36,788 nucleotides of DNA from Paramarasmius palmivorus (GCA_037176845.1 JAYKXP010000281.1:1-36788), one strand, 5' to 3'; counted from the first letter of the stretch, positions 21,767 to 31,559 are shown. The notes: generated from the sequence alone by a model not told the origin. Made by a program: numbers and translations.

Positions 21767-22455
21767 TCACAATCCCGTTCCTATGTAAAGAGCGAACGAG
21801 AAGTTAAACATCGTGCATAAATGATGCAATACCAAGAAGAGCTTAATAGTCTCGATGTGAGTTGTGCAAAACGAAGCACCGGTGTAGTAGGGGCTAAGAG
21901 GGATGCCGGAGATCAGAACCTCCGAAGCGCTAGTTTGGTTCTCGTAGTCCAGAGCTGAAGTGGGTGGCCCGGCCCAACTCCCCGTGTGTAGATTGCTTTG
22001 ATTGCCAGTAGCATAATCAAGCAATGCGTTGTACTGAGAAACGTGGACAATTAACATTACATTTACTTAAACAGTCGCAGAGGTTGATCTGTATTACCTG
22101 AACCACAATATACCCTTGGATATAGCTCTTCAGGGGATTGTTGGAAGAATTCAATCGTATGTATGCCGTTCTTAGTCCACGGATCAGGTATGAGTTCCAT
22201 GAACCACGATTGTTGTTCACTGGAGCAATGGGTTATATTGACGCTTCCATAATCACCGAGCGTGTGAACGTACCTTGAATGCCATCCGAACGTTGCCAGC
22301 TAAGCTCAGTAGAGATGTGATTTGTTGCTGCGAGGATGCTTTGCTCAAGGCTAAATTTAAATCAATATAGTGCATTACTAGAGATTTAAGTACTCAACAG
22401 AGATGTCAATGAAAAGTCTCCTGAAATTGAAGCCCAGATAGAGAGACCTTGTATC
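21767..22455 (-). pseudogene. GH76-like gene split by transposon, 3' part
   Basis: Exons 22455-22400, 22350-22274, 22219-22098 and 22033-21767 continue the gene that starts at 31018. The first exon supplies QGLSIWASISGDF. The second supplies LSWQRSDGIQ (WQGxDGI motif), the third YLIRGLRTAY, and the last YNALLDYA...GSWAGPP...ENQTSA. All match the intact gene at 17329-15094 in order. The C terminus differs: there is no clear membrane span of the kind seen in the intact gene, and the frame stops at 21767. The interrupted gene cannot make a full protein because the transposon lies between 22455 and 29819. Confidence 0.85.
22450..22455. repeat. Left target-site duplication TGTATC
   Basis: Identical to 29819-29824, directly outside the two ends of the 7.36-kb element. 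Confidence 0.9.
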
Positions 22456-22780
22456 TATGAGTGTTAAAGTGTTCAAAAAATAAATATGGTCCCCGGTAAT
22501 AATTTTTCAGTCCCCCGTTAATATTTTACCTACTTTTGTGACATCCCAGTACTGCCCCCGTAAATAACATAGTATTCCCCCGGTAATAACAAACTTCGAC
22601 GAAATTACCGCCCGTTAATAATCGGCTATTTCGGCTAAGCATTTCCCACGCACGTGGCCTGTATCGAGTGCATATAGAACACATCCTCAGGGGCTGGGCG
22701 AAATGATCTAAGCTTAAATGAGTATATTATTTCGTTCGTAGTATACAAGTACTCAAATATTAGTATTAGTGAAGGATTTT
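22456..22780 (+). repeat. Left TIR of the 7.36-kb element
   Basis: Contains several copies of a CCCCCGGTAATAA-like motif, then CCCGTAAATAACATAG and CGCACGTGGCC. It is inverted relative to 29478-29818, with perhaps 80% identity by eye. Confidence 0.85.
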
Positions 22781-22789
22781 TGGCAGGTT

Positions 22790-23247
22790 CCTGGAAACAT
22801 GTGCAAACAGCGCACGGACCATCTACAACTTTTGCTCAAGAACGCCCATGGCAGCAGTGAGCGGAACAAAACTGACCTCAAGCTCAAGGGCATTATTTAA
22901 CATAGGAAAGTTCTGATTTGGTGAGTTAGTAAAGATACAATCAAAACTTTGAATTCACACAGGTTGTCATCGACCTCATCGGCGGCTCATCATAAGGCAT
23001 TCGATGTCATACAAAGTCATCAGATGGCATCGATCTTCCTCCGCACAAATCTCGTTGGGAGCACTCAATGTTCATCGAGCCCAAGCCCTCTCAAGCCCGG
23101 CCCTACCCTACCCTAGGGTAGTGAGCCCAGCCCAGCCCGCAACATCACTGAACGCGCTCTTGGTCAATGTTCTCACTTCTCCAAACCGCAATCTCCTCTT
23201 TGAAAGGCACCATCAACGTAACGCAAATACGGATAGAAATTCATGTC
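22790..23247. other. Element interior, no gene recognised
   Basis: Unique sequence between the left TIR and the nested element. It includes a perfect 14-bp palindrome CTACCCTAGGGTAG at 23108-23121 inside a C-rich stretch. The reading from about 23210 stays open across the nested insertion site into 25258-25320, so an old exon may lie here. Confidence 0.4.
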
Positions 23248-23253
23248 GGAATG

Positions 23254-25251
23254 TATGAGTGTTAAAGTGTTCAAAAAATAAATCAGGTCCCCGGTAATAA
23301 ATTTTCGATCCCCCGGTAATATTTTACCTACTTTCATGACATTCCAGTACATTACGCCCCCCGTAAATAACATAGAGATCCCCCGGTAATAACCAAAAAT
23401 CCCCCCGGTATAATAACACTCTTCGACGAAACACCGCCCGGTAATAATCGGCTATTTCGGCAAAGTGCTTTCCCACGCACGTGGCCTATGTCGAACATAC
23501 AAGCTTCGCTTGCGCGCCTTCGGCGCGAGGCCCCTCCAGGGCACCCGTGAGGCGGCAAGGAGTGCGGCGTGATGCAATCACAAAAAAAATCGCTTAGAAA
23601 TTGATGGCATTCTAAGCGGTCGTCGTCCCATAATATATAGATCTTGAACATATCCTCAGTGCTCAGGCAACATGATCTAAGCTCAACTGGGTATAGGATT
23701 TGATTCATAATATATTCAAGCACTTAAATATGCAATATCCTGTGTTTCTGAAGTGTAGAGCATGGCCCATAGCAACGAACTTTGCTAACAGGGCATTTCC
23801 TACGCTAGCTGGCTTATTGCTCGTACATAATCCTGGATCCACCAGAGAGTGCTTCGTTCACACCGTGGCTAGCTGTAGTTGAGTCTAGATGCTTTGATTA
23901 TCACCACATTATGTAGCTCAAACCTAATTCAAGATGCTTAAGCTCGATGTACTCAAGTAGACCTGAGTACATTTCAAGTCAACTTTGAGTACATTTCGAG
24001 TAATTTTTCGAGTACACTTCCCCTCTCTAGAGCACATTTTACTCCTACTTCAGGTCGATATAGGATCCCAATAAGGTGTCTATACCAAGTGACGCTCATA
24101 CTCGCGGTCGGTGTCGTTGGACCCTTGTCGATAGGGTCCTTGACAATAACGTAGTATCACCTTTAGGCGCCCATATCAGCGCTCATAGCAATTCAACATA
24201 GTGCATTACCTATTTGTCACTTCTTTACCACCAGGCCACCAGCATAGGCTTAACATCCTGTGTCTCTCCACTCTATTCTTCAAATACACAAGTTATGTGT
24301 AGTCATGTGGTAATGTTATTACCACTTCTTCATCATTTTGATCCTTACTGATGTCTTGATTCACCACAGTATACCTAGATAGTCGTACATGTTCAAGCTC
24401 TCATTAGCGAGAGCCCATTTGAGTGAGCTCTTTGGCCTCATTCAGGCTACAAGTGTAGCAATGATAAATTCGAGCTGCGTATCATTTCTGGACCCTTACT
24501 AAAATTGCTCAATTACACTGATTCATATCTGGCTATGTATTTTGCCATGAACTAATGATACAAAGGCATCTACTGACATTTTAATAGTCAGGATAAATGT
24601 ACGGGAAGGGACTCCCCATACTCCTGCAAATTTCACGAAGGTATCAAGAGCACTTTGCCAACTTACCACATTTGGCAACCCTGGTCAACGCTGTTGAACG
24701 GTTAGCGCCCATCGTGACTCATGAGGCGCCACGTTCAATCCCATACAGTACTCAACGTACTCAACAATGAAAATGCAAGATTTATCATTGCGTCATTCAA
24801 GAGGCGAGCCAGCTTTTCTAATGATGCTGAAGGCCTTGTTTATGTCTCTTTCAGTAAGTCACACAAAAGTACGTCGTTATGGGCCATGCTCTACACCTCA
24901 GAAACACAAGATATTGCATATTTAGGTACTTGAATATATCATAAATCAAATTAAATACTCAGTTCAGCTTAGATCATGAAGCCTGAACACTGAGGATGAG
25001 TTGAAGATGTGTTCGACATAGGCCACGTGCGTGGGAATAGCCTTTGCCGAAATAGCCGATTATTACCGGGGGGTTTTTCGTCGAAAGTGTTATTACCGGT
25101 GGGATTTTTTGTGTTATTACCGGGGATTTCTATGTTATTTACGGGGGGAACAATGGTCTTGAATGTGAGAAAAGTATATACATTATTACCGGGGGGCCGA
25201 AAAATTATTACCGGGGACCTGATTTATTTTTTGAACACTTTAACACTCATA
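23254..25251. mobile_element. Nested 1998-bp non-autonomous TIR element
   Basis: Both ends carry the same terminal sequence as the outer element (TATGAGTGTTAAAGTGTTCA). The TIRs run about 23254-23790 and 24870-25251 in inverted orientation. The 6-bp GGAATG occurs at 23248-23253 and again at 25252-25257, so it is an independent insertion with its own duplication. The central 1 kb has no coding capacity and shows a cluster of GAGTACA-type repeats around 23958-24018. It is related to the outer element by its TIRs only, and probably shares its mobilising enzyme. Confidence 0.88.
23500..23640. mobile_element. About 140-bp hairpin-rich insertion in nested TIR
   Basis: This stretch interrupts the left nested TIR but is absent from the other three TIR copies, where GTCGAACACATCTT runs through. 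It has a GC-rich half with a CGCGCC-TTC-GGCGCG hairpin (23513-23527) and an A/T-rich half with CGCTTAGAA/TTCTAAGCG arms (23591-23599 and 23610-23618). No clean target duplication can be fixed. It could be a tiny MITE or a folded RNA-derived insert. Confidence 0.65.
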
Positions 25252-25257
25252 GGAATG

Positions 25258-26425
25258 CTCGCTCACTGCCGCCCTGATACATGTAGAGTCAAGACGTTCC
25301 GGCTACAAATGGTGGTAAGAACCTCTCTATTTCTAATCCTTTTGACTCTGCAGCGTAATCTCATTTCCATGTAGACACACTCCTTCCCTTCCAAATCACC
25401 ACATGCGCTTGATCAAAAATGCGCCAGTTGTGCGATGGTGCAATGAGGAAATGCTCGGTATAAAGGCTCCTGTAAGAGCTCCCTCTATCCTTTCTTTGCT
25501 AATGCTCAAGTGTTCCTTCTAACCAAGTTCTTCCGTCCTCCGCTCACAAAATACTCTTCACTCTTTGCCCTTCTAATCGCCTCCAGCCCGCTATCAAGGC
25601 CGTCCGCAGTTTTCATCGGCTTCACTCTCGTTAATCGTCCTCCAAACCCACAGGAACGTGACAGCATCATGCTCGCTCTTTCCAATGTCCTCCCTCCAAG
25701 GCGAGCACGGGAACTCGAGACCTTCGACAGATGCTGAAGAACGAGCAGACGATTGGTGTGCTGGTGTAGAGAAGAGTTCAGGACATAGGTGGTGGCGAAG
25801 TGATTTTGGTGTAAACAAACTGGTAAGAGTGTATTTTAGTCTTTTTTTTACCCAACTGCAACCTCAATTTACACTTTAGCACAACTCATTCTTTTGGTTG
25901 TTCCGACATCATTCCCATCCTCATCCCATTCCTCACTATACCCCCCAATTCTCTAGGCTCCACTGTGCTAGGAATGCAACCCAACTGTAATGTGATCGAT
26001 CGAGGTGGGTGTACAGCGGCAGTAGCGCATACCCTTCCCATCTACTCCACTCTTCAGACCCTAACACATCCGCGACATATCCACTCTCCCTTTCCACTTG
26101 TGAAGTAATCCACATCCACTACGGCCAAGGCTTTCCTTCAATGGAATCGAAAAACTATCCATCGTGTCAAATTTAAAGACCAATGTCATGGATTCGTCGT
26201 CAATACTGTTGAAGTCTACAGGGTACGAGACGCGTCTCAAAACACTTGTTCTCCCCTCATCACGCATCCAGCGGTGTGAGGTGTACCTTGACCTTCATGA
26301 GGAATACACACAAGAAAACAATGACTTGTGAGCAGTTCAGATACGAGCTTGATGACAATCTAATGTAGGTGATGTGAACAAGCATGGAGGATAAGGTTGA
26401 ACATAAAACAATGAATGAACGGTGA
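25258..26425. other. Element interior, no gene recognised
   Basis: Open frames at 25510-25737 (+) and 26267-26061 (-) show no family motif. A GGTAAGAACC..CTGCAG pair near 25313-25353 looks like an intron, so a decayed gene is possible. I see no transposase signature. Confidence 0.35.
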
Positions 26426-28791
26426 TTAGCACTGAAGACTCCCCAGTCCACGATCCGCAATTGATAATCCATCATAGAACCAGAATATTACACCCAGGAG
26501 GACATTTACCACTATCAGCTTCGTAAGTGCTTGCCCCCAGTATCATTCAGTACTCAACAGCATAGAACACTCACATACTAAAAGTACTCCAGGTAGTCCT
26601 AGTATCTTGTCATCTTCAACTTTAAGGCAGTAGTCTACGATCATTACTTAGATAGCCCATCAGCGTCCAATAAACCTCTGCGCTCGAAACAACTGATCTT
26701 GGCTTACCGGTCAGAAGCAGAACGATTGATTCAAGAGGGTCAAACAGGTATGTCAATGGCTTGTGAATAATCCATCCCAGTAATATAACAAGGCTGATGA
26801 CGTTGATGAAAATTAAGGATATCCTGGAGGGGTGAATTTGCATACGGGATGATGCACAATGCAATCTGCTATGATTTTCTACTCAGTACATTTTCCCCTG
26901 GAAGATGACAAAGTCTTACAATGCTAGATGCCACCGCAATCCTCATGCTCAGTATCAGCTCCTCAGATGTAATCGATAGCATTATCACGGTGCCATGCTC
27001 TGCAGATATTCCCACTAACGGAAGCAAGATGACCCCAACAAATTCTTGAGACACTCCTGTTCTCTGCGTGAGGCCGTCCGTCGAGTTTACAAGCCACTCT
27101 GCGGTAATGGAGAGTAGCTAGAATGAATCAGCGACATTCCCTGGCCTCGATAAATGCAGCACAATGCCTTACCACGGTGCAGAGCACTGAGAATGATATC
27201 GCGCAATATAGGCTGAACTGCGGTTCCACTTCTTCCGAAGGGGATTGAGCAATGGCCGATGTTATGGCAAAAATAATTTCTATACCTCTCCCGGAGTCAT
27301 TGTGTGCTCTCCGTGACAAAGTCATCCCATTCTTCCTGAGTAACGGCCGGCGCAGAGTGTCAATTGTCGAGTAAGAGGTTGCATGAGAATATAGCTGGAA
27401 GAAAAGTATCCCCATGTATACTGGTGTGTAAGTCATATCTGAGGGTTCAAACGTATAAGGTATGACACATTTCAATGACGTACAAGAAAGCATCATCACA
27501 GCAATCTATAGGAAAGCAAACGGCGTCAGATCCAGCTTGATTATCTGAATAAGCCCCCCTACACCGTGACTCATGCTCAGCATATTGTGATTCTCTTCGG
27601 GAGTGCTTTCAAGTAGACTATAGTGAAAACTAGCGGGTAGAAGTGTAGCAATTGCGCCAACTATAAGGAGGGTCGTGTTTGATTGCATCGCAACTAGTAA
27701 TGTGATTCATGAACACTCCCAGTTACGATTGAAATGGCCGACTTACGCGGTCCAAATGCAGTTCCGGTGTAGTCAAAACCAAAACGAAAGAGGTATAGGC
27801 CGAGGACGAAAACTGAGGATAAAGAAATAACCCGTAAAGGTCTCCGATGTAGAAAGTGACTCACGAAGATTGTTTAGAATGGAACCGATCACTGGATCGT
27901 CATTAACGCTCTATGCTGGTCTGGCTTTCGGTGCAACTTACGTGAAGATTGTACAATGTTGAGCCGACATTGAATCAATGCGATAACCTAGTTTTCCGAG
28001 TTGTGGCAACGAGAAGTGTAACGGAGATGACTACTTGAGACCTACAGCGACGATCAATTTTACGCTAAGATCAATTTCAGTGTGACATTGGTATGAAAGG
28101 CTCATTGTAGACATACGCATTAGCCTGGATAATTACGTCAGATTGTATGATTTTGTAATGAAAGGTAACACACTGTTGTGATATTGATTAGACTTGCAAG
28201 TGTAGGGCCAACGCGGATCGATACGTCCTCGGTAGCAAGTGCCAGCATCTACCCTCCCGTCAGGACTGTCAGGACTAATTGAACTGAATACAATTGCTTG
28301 ATACCTGGGATAAAGGGATTATAGCCAAGAGGGAGACTTTTCATTCGGTGAGAATTGTTTGAGAGATATGTGTAATGCAACATACAAATAAAAATAAGAG
28401 TCTGCTGATCAGGCATTGCAAGATACAATCCCCACTGTGATGCATGTTACTTGATTTGCCAGCATGAGCAGATTGTCTCACTCACAGAGATTGGCATGAA
28501 GACGAGAAGAACATTGGCCCCTATTCAAGCGCCATGTCAACGTTGGGGCCTTGTATGCGGTCTACCTGACGGACATGAGGACAATACCATGGTTTTTATG
28601 CTGTGTATTAGTGTTGGGGAGGGTCCAACCGGTTTGGTCGGGTGAAATATGATGGTTTTGACTCTTTGCAACGTGAAAGGGCGTCGAGTCGATTCCGAGT
28701 CGCTTCCTCCTTCTCCTGCTTCTCCTGCAGGACCCGTTACGACTGAGAATCTTTTAGTGCGTGAAGATAGAGGTTTCAAGTATTTTGTCAC
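26426..28791 (-). CDS. Vacuolar-type Ca2+/H+ antiporter (CAX family)
   Basis: Eighteen exons: 28791-28566, 28520-28486, 28434-28386, 28336-28305, 28248-28174, 28124-28117 (8 nt), 28064-28046, 27987-27942, 27891-27865, 27812-27747, 27693-27563, 27505-27484, 27420-27173, 27117-26920, 26868-26846, 26793-26708, 26646-26579, 26518-26426. They sum to 1452 nt and 483 residues, all in phase. CAX landmarks appear in order: NVLLVFMPISW, IFSLLAIIPLS, ATEDVSIRVGPTL, NITTANAVKLIVA (c-1 repeat), IGSILNNLLFVLG, LLPASFHYS, EFVGVILLPLVGISAEH (c-2 repeat), SSIQIAL and GWIIHKPLTYLFDP, ending near FWFY. The family exchanges Ca2+ for H+ across the vacuolar membrane. The c-1 ion-binding Glu (GNAVE) is Lys here, and c-2 GNAAEH reads GISAEH, so transport may be altered or lost. 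It lies wholly inside the transposon. Confidence 0.92.
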
Positions 28792-28980
28792 CTATTGAAG
28801 GGATCTCCATGCTTACTTGCGTCGGAATAGAGAGGTAGTAGAACAAGGGACATATAGCTTCGTGGACACAAAGAATGGCCGTCGACCTCATGTCTATGAC
28901 GTAATGCCTCAAGTATGTTCACCTGACTCCCCTAATGTTGGAAAGATCTTCTCAGTACGTCTTTACGTGGTTAGTTGACA

Positions 28981-29016
28981 GATACGATCCAATCGCACCG
29001 AGGATTGGATCGTATC
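28981..29016. repeat. 14-bp perfect inverted repeat
   Basis: GATACGATCCAATC at 28981-28994 and its exact reverse complement at 29003-29016, with an 8-base loop. It lies about 190 bases upstream of the antiporter start and inside the transposon. It could be a palindromic regulator site or a small hairpin. Confidence 0.85.
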
Positions 29017-29190
29017 GAGGAGCTAAGTATAAAAATGGCCTATCTCGGCGATGGCTTCTAAGTTCTACTGTGCATTAAATTCGGCTATCAGCGCTTGCGC
29101 CAATTGTTGATATATTAGATATTAGAAAACCTGTTGTAGATAGCAAACAAGTAGGTAGGACTGGAAGCACCAAGTGTGCCTTCGACCGTA

Positions 29191-29310
29191 TTAAGCATAC
29201 CATGCTTCGATGTGGTCGTCATCGTCTGGTATATCGAAGCCCTCGTCATCCGATATACCGCCTTCGCTGTCTGTCGCCGAGCCAAGTGTTAGAGGTTCAG
29301 TCTCGCAAAC
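29191..29310 (-). CDS. Possible acidic C-terminal exon (unassigned)
   Basis: After a CCTAG acceptor the minus strand stays open for 39 codons to a TAA at 29191. It reads ATDSEGGISDDEGFDIPDDD and ends HIEAWYA. Strongly acidic tails end many nuclear and transposon proteins, but the room upstream before the right TIR is only about 170 bases and I found no partner exon. It may be a stranded last exon of a lost gene. Confidence 0.3.
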   Translation of the reverse strand, partial: VCETEPLTLGSATDSEGGISDDEGFDIPDDDDHIEAWYA

Positions 29311-29477
29311 CTAGGACATATGAGGGAAGAGTCTACTGCATAGTTAATCCGCTTTCAAGTCTTTTTGCCTATTCTCCTTTGAATTTGCAACTGTTATCAG
29401 CAGCAGAGACCTTGTTCATACGTGTCAAAGTAAAGTACGTGGCTATGGTCTATACTCTACCCATCCGGGACTACTAA

Positions 29478-29818
29478 ATCTTGCATATTCAAGTACTTAA
29501 TTATATCCTGAATCAGATCCTATACTCAGTTGAGCTTAGATCATGATGCCTGAGCACTGAGGATGCATTCAAGATGTGTTCGACATAGGCCACGTGCGTG
29601 GGAATATCCTTTGCCGAAATAGCCGATTATTACCGGGCGGTTTTTCGTCGAAAGTGTTATTACCGGGGGGTGTTTTTGTGTTATTACCGGGGAGTTCTAT
29701 GTTATTTACGGGGGGAATAATGGTCTTGAATGTGACAAAAGTATGTACATTATTACCGGGGGGTCGAAAAATTATCACCGGGGACCATATTTATTTTTTG
29801 AACACTTTAACACTCATA
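29478..29818 (-). repeat. Right TIR of the 7.36-kb element
   Basis: Inverted partner of 22456-22780, with the GGTAATAA-type motif repeated (as TTATTACCGGGGG on the plus strand) five to six times. It supplies a stop codon: the upstream GH76-like exon reads into the TIR as HMSVKVFKK and ends at 29791. Confidence 0.88.
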
Positions 29819-29824
29819 TGTATC
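29819..29824. repeat. Right target-site duplication TGTATC
   Basis: Identical to 22450-22455; see the element entry. Confidence 0.9.
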
Positions 29825-31018
29825 CAGAATCCAGTCGATTGAATGAGAAACCAATTTGGGATAACTCTGCAGTCCTGATTATTCTTCTGATACAGAATTA
29901 ATCCAGGGGTCCTGTAAAGCTGCTTTTGGATGAAGCCTTCGGATTGAATAGCGGCATCCTTGTATGTTTCGTTCGAAGAGACTTCGTAGAGCATTGCCGA
30001 CAATCTACGAACTGATTTGTATACCTCACCATCCTGAAGTAGTTTCAATGTGACGCACATCAAGAACAATCTGCAACGGGGACAATAAATATTCCACGTA
30101 GCAATAGTCGCTGATGTAAACACACCCTGTTTGAGGGCCGTAAAAAAACGTGCGGTTATCGTTGAACTGTGTATCGGTAAAAATCACTGTAATAGCAGAG
30201 GAAACATGTTCACATCGCCTACTCCTCCGGCCATAGTTTCTGTGAAACATTGCGTCAACGACGCAGCCACAAAGGTTGAGGTCGGCGTCGGCTTACCCCC
30301 TTGACATGATGACTGAAGATGATCATAATTAATCAATCGTTCTCGGGTACCAGACTTGATGTCTTCGTCCAGTAAAGCATAGCTTCTGGCGTAATCCCAT
30401 GAATCACCCGCGGCCTGCAGAAACTGGGGACTTTTGTATGCTGTATAGGCTTGCATGGCCGCATATCCAAATAATCTTCGATGAACACTGAATTTCAGTT
30501 GTTGGACTGATGTGAAAATAGTACGTACAGCGTATTATAAGCCTGTAGCTGCTCATGAGTTGATTCCCGACAAGATTGGGCAGTACACACGCACTGAATC
30601 ATCTATGCTATTGAATGAAAATTTAGCTGGACTTCGCTGAGTGTTGATCGGACAATTTGAACGTACTTGAAAGCTTGGACAAGCCTGTCAACTGTAGGAT
30701 ACCGCGAAATAAAGCCCAATGCCAGCCCCATGTTATTTGTCTGGTTGGTGAGAAGGTCCACATCGGAGATCGCCGCTTGGACACCAAGTGTAGCTTCTAT
30801 ATTGTGGGGAACTTGAAGAAAGGAAGGCTAAGCAAATGATCCGACGAAACAAAGGTATCCTAACATATCAATTTCTCATTGAGCATACCGACTGCATTTT
30901 CGAGAGCGGCGTTGACAAGCTTTTTTCCTTCTTCAAGCGACACTGTGATTCAAGGTTTCTGTTTGGTTGATAAGAGCACTACTTTGTACACAATCACGTA
31001 GCAACACTTACTCGCCAT
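29819..31018 (-). pseudogene. GH76-like gene split by transposon, 5' part
   Basis: Starts at the ATG at 31018 (MA, then SLEEGKKLVNAALENAV after a first intron, then EATLGVQAAISDVDLLTNQT). Further exons give FGYAAMQAYTAYKSPQFLQA, TMAGGV, a SAMLYEVSSNETYKDAA segment and STGFWI just before the insertion. The order and motifs match the intact gene at 17329-15094. No signal peptide is visible from this ATG, so the true first exon may lie further upstream. Coding frames look healthy up to the insertion point, so the break appears young compared with the decay of the relic at 18570-19015. The predicted truncated product stops within the right TIR. Confidence 0.82.
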
Positions 31019-31057
31019 GTTGGGGGAACGTCAAGTGATTGAGCTAGGGCTAGTAGA

Positions 31058-31500
31058 CCCATACAAGCCAAGTATGCAAGAAACGAGGGGAACATTCAGG
31101 CTTGTAACAGCAGTCACGTCTCATATCGTTTTAAAGACATCTTTGTGAGTACGCAGCGTCACTGAGGCAATTATCATCGAGAATAGAATCATAATTGGGC
31201 CATATCATATCACTGTGAGATGCTTAGCATTGGGGACAAGATCATGACCGGAGCATCTGCTAATTTCTGAAGCATTAAAAGGGATATCAGCATTACAGAC
31301 CCACACAAGCCAAGTATCCAAGAAACGAGGAGATCGTCCTGACATGTAACACCATTCACGTCTCATGTCGTTTTAAAAGCAACTTTATGAGTACGCAGCA
31401 TCATCGAAGCAATGATGATTGAACACAGAATCACGATTGAGCCGCAGCTCCATAGAAACCGTCCCGAGGGGCTTACCATGGAAGACAAGATCATGATCGA
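31058..31500. repeat. Tandem repeat, two units of about 241 bp
   Basis: GACCCATACAAGCCAAGTAT at 31058 recurs as GACCCACACAAGCCAAGTAT at about 31299. It is followed in both by CAAGAAACGAGG, CACGTCTCAT, TCGTTTTAAA, GAGTACGCAGC and GACAAGATCATGA. The pair sits directly upstream of the split GH76-like gene, so it duplicates promoter-side sequence. Confidence 0.8.
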
Positions 31501-31559
31501 GGGAGGAAAGAGACCACTTGAGGCCTGGAAGGAAGTGAGATCATCATAGTGTTATATCA

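Larger units (their letters stand above)
22456..29818. mobile_element. 7363-bp TIR transposon carrying an antiporter gene
   Basis: Ends are TATGAGTGTTAAAGTGTTCA at 22456 and its reverse complement ending at 29818. The inverted repeats extend to about 22780 and from about 29478. The 6-bp direct repeat TGTATC flanks it exactly. Dropping the element and one repeat rejoins the GH76-like frame (..STGFWI + QGLSIWA..), which proves the boundaries. Contents are a nested 2.0-kb relative, an 18-exon Ca2+/H+ antiporter gene, and unassigned sequence. No transposase, tyrosine recombinase, reverse transcriptase or helicase motif was found, so mobility would depend on enzyme supplied elsewhere. A 6-bp duplication excludes Tc1/mariner (TA), piggyBac (TTAA) and typical hAT (8 bp). 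Superfamily unassigned. Confidence 0.9.

Noticed and set aside
25009..25374. Open frame of 121 codons rich in LLPGG repeats
   Set aside because: It is the TIR motif array read as protein; the same frame appears in the other TIR at 29576-29842. It overlaps the element end, so it is not a gene.
22456..29818. LTR retrotransposon interpretation
   Set aside because: The end repeats are inverted, not direct, the duplication is 6 bp, and there is no gag, protease, reverse transcriptase or integrase motif.
22456..29818. Assignment to the KDZ, Plavaka/CMC or Dada-type superfamilies
   Set aside because: Long TIRs and subterminal motif arrays recall some of these, but duplication length and missing transposase do not allow a firm call.
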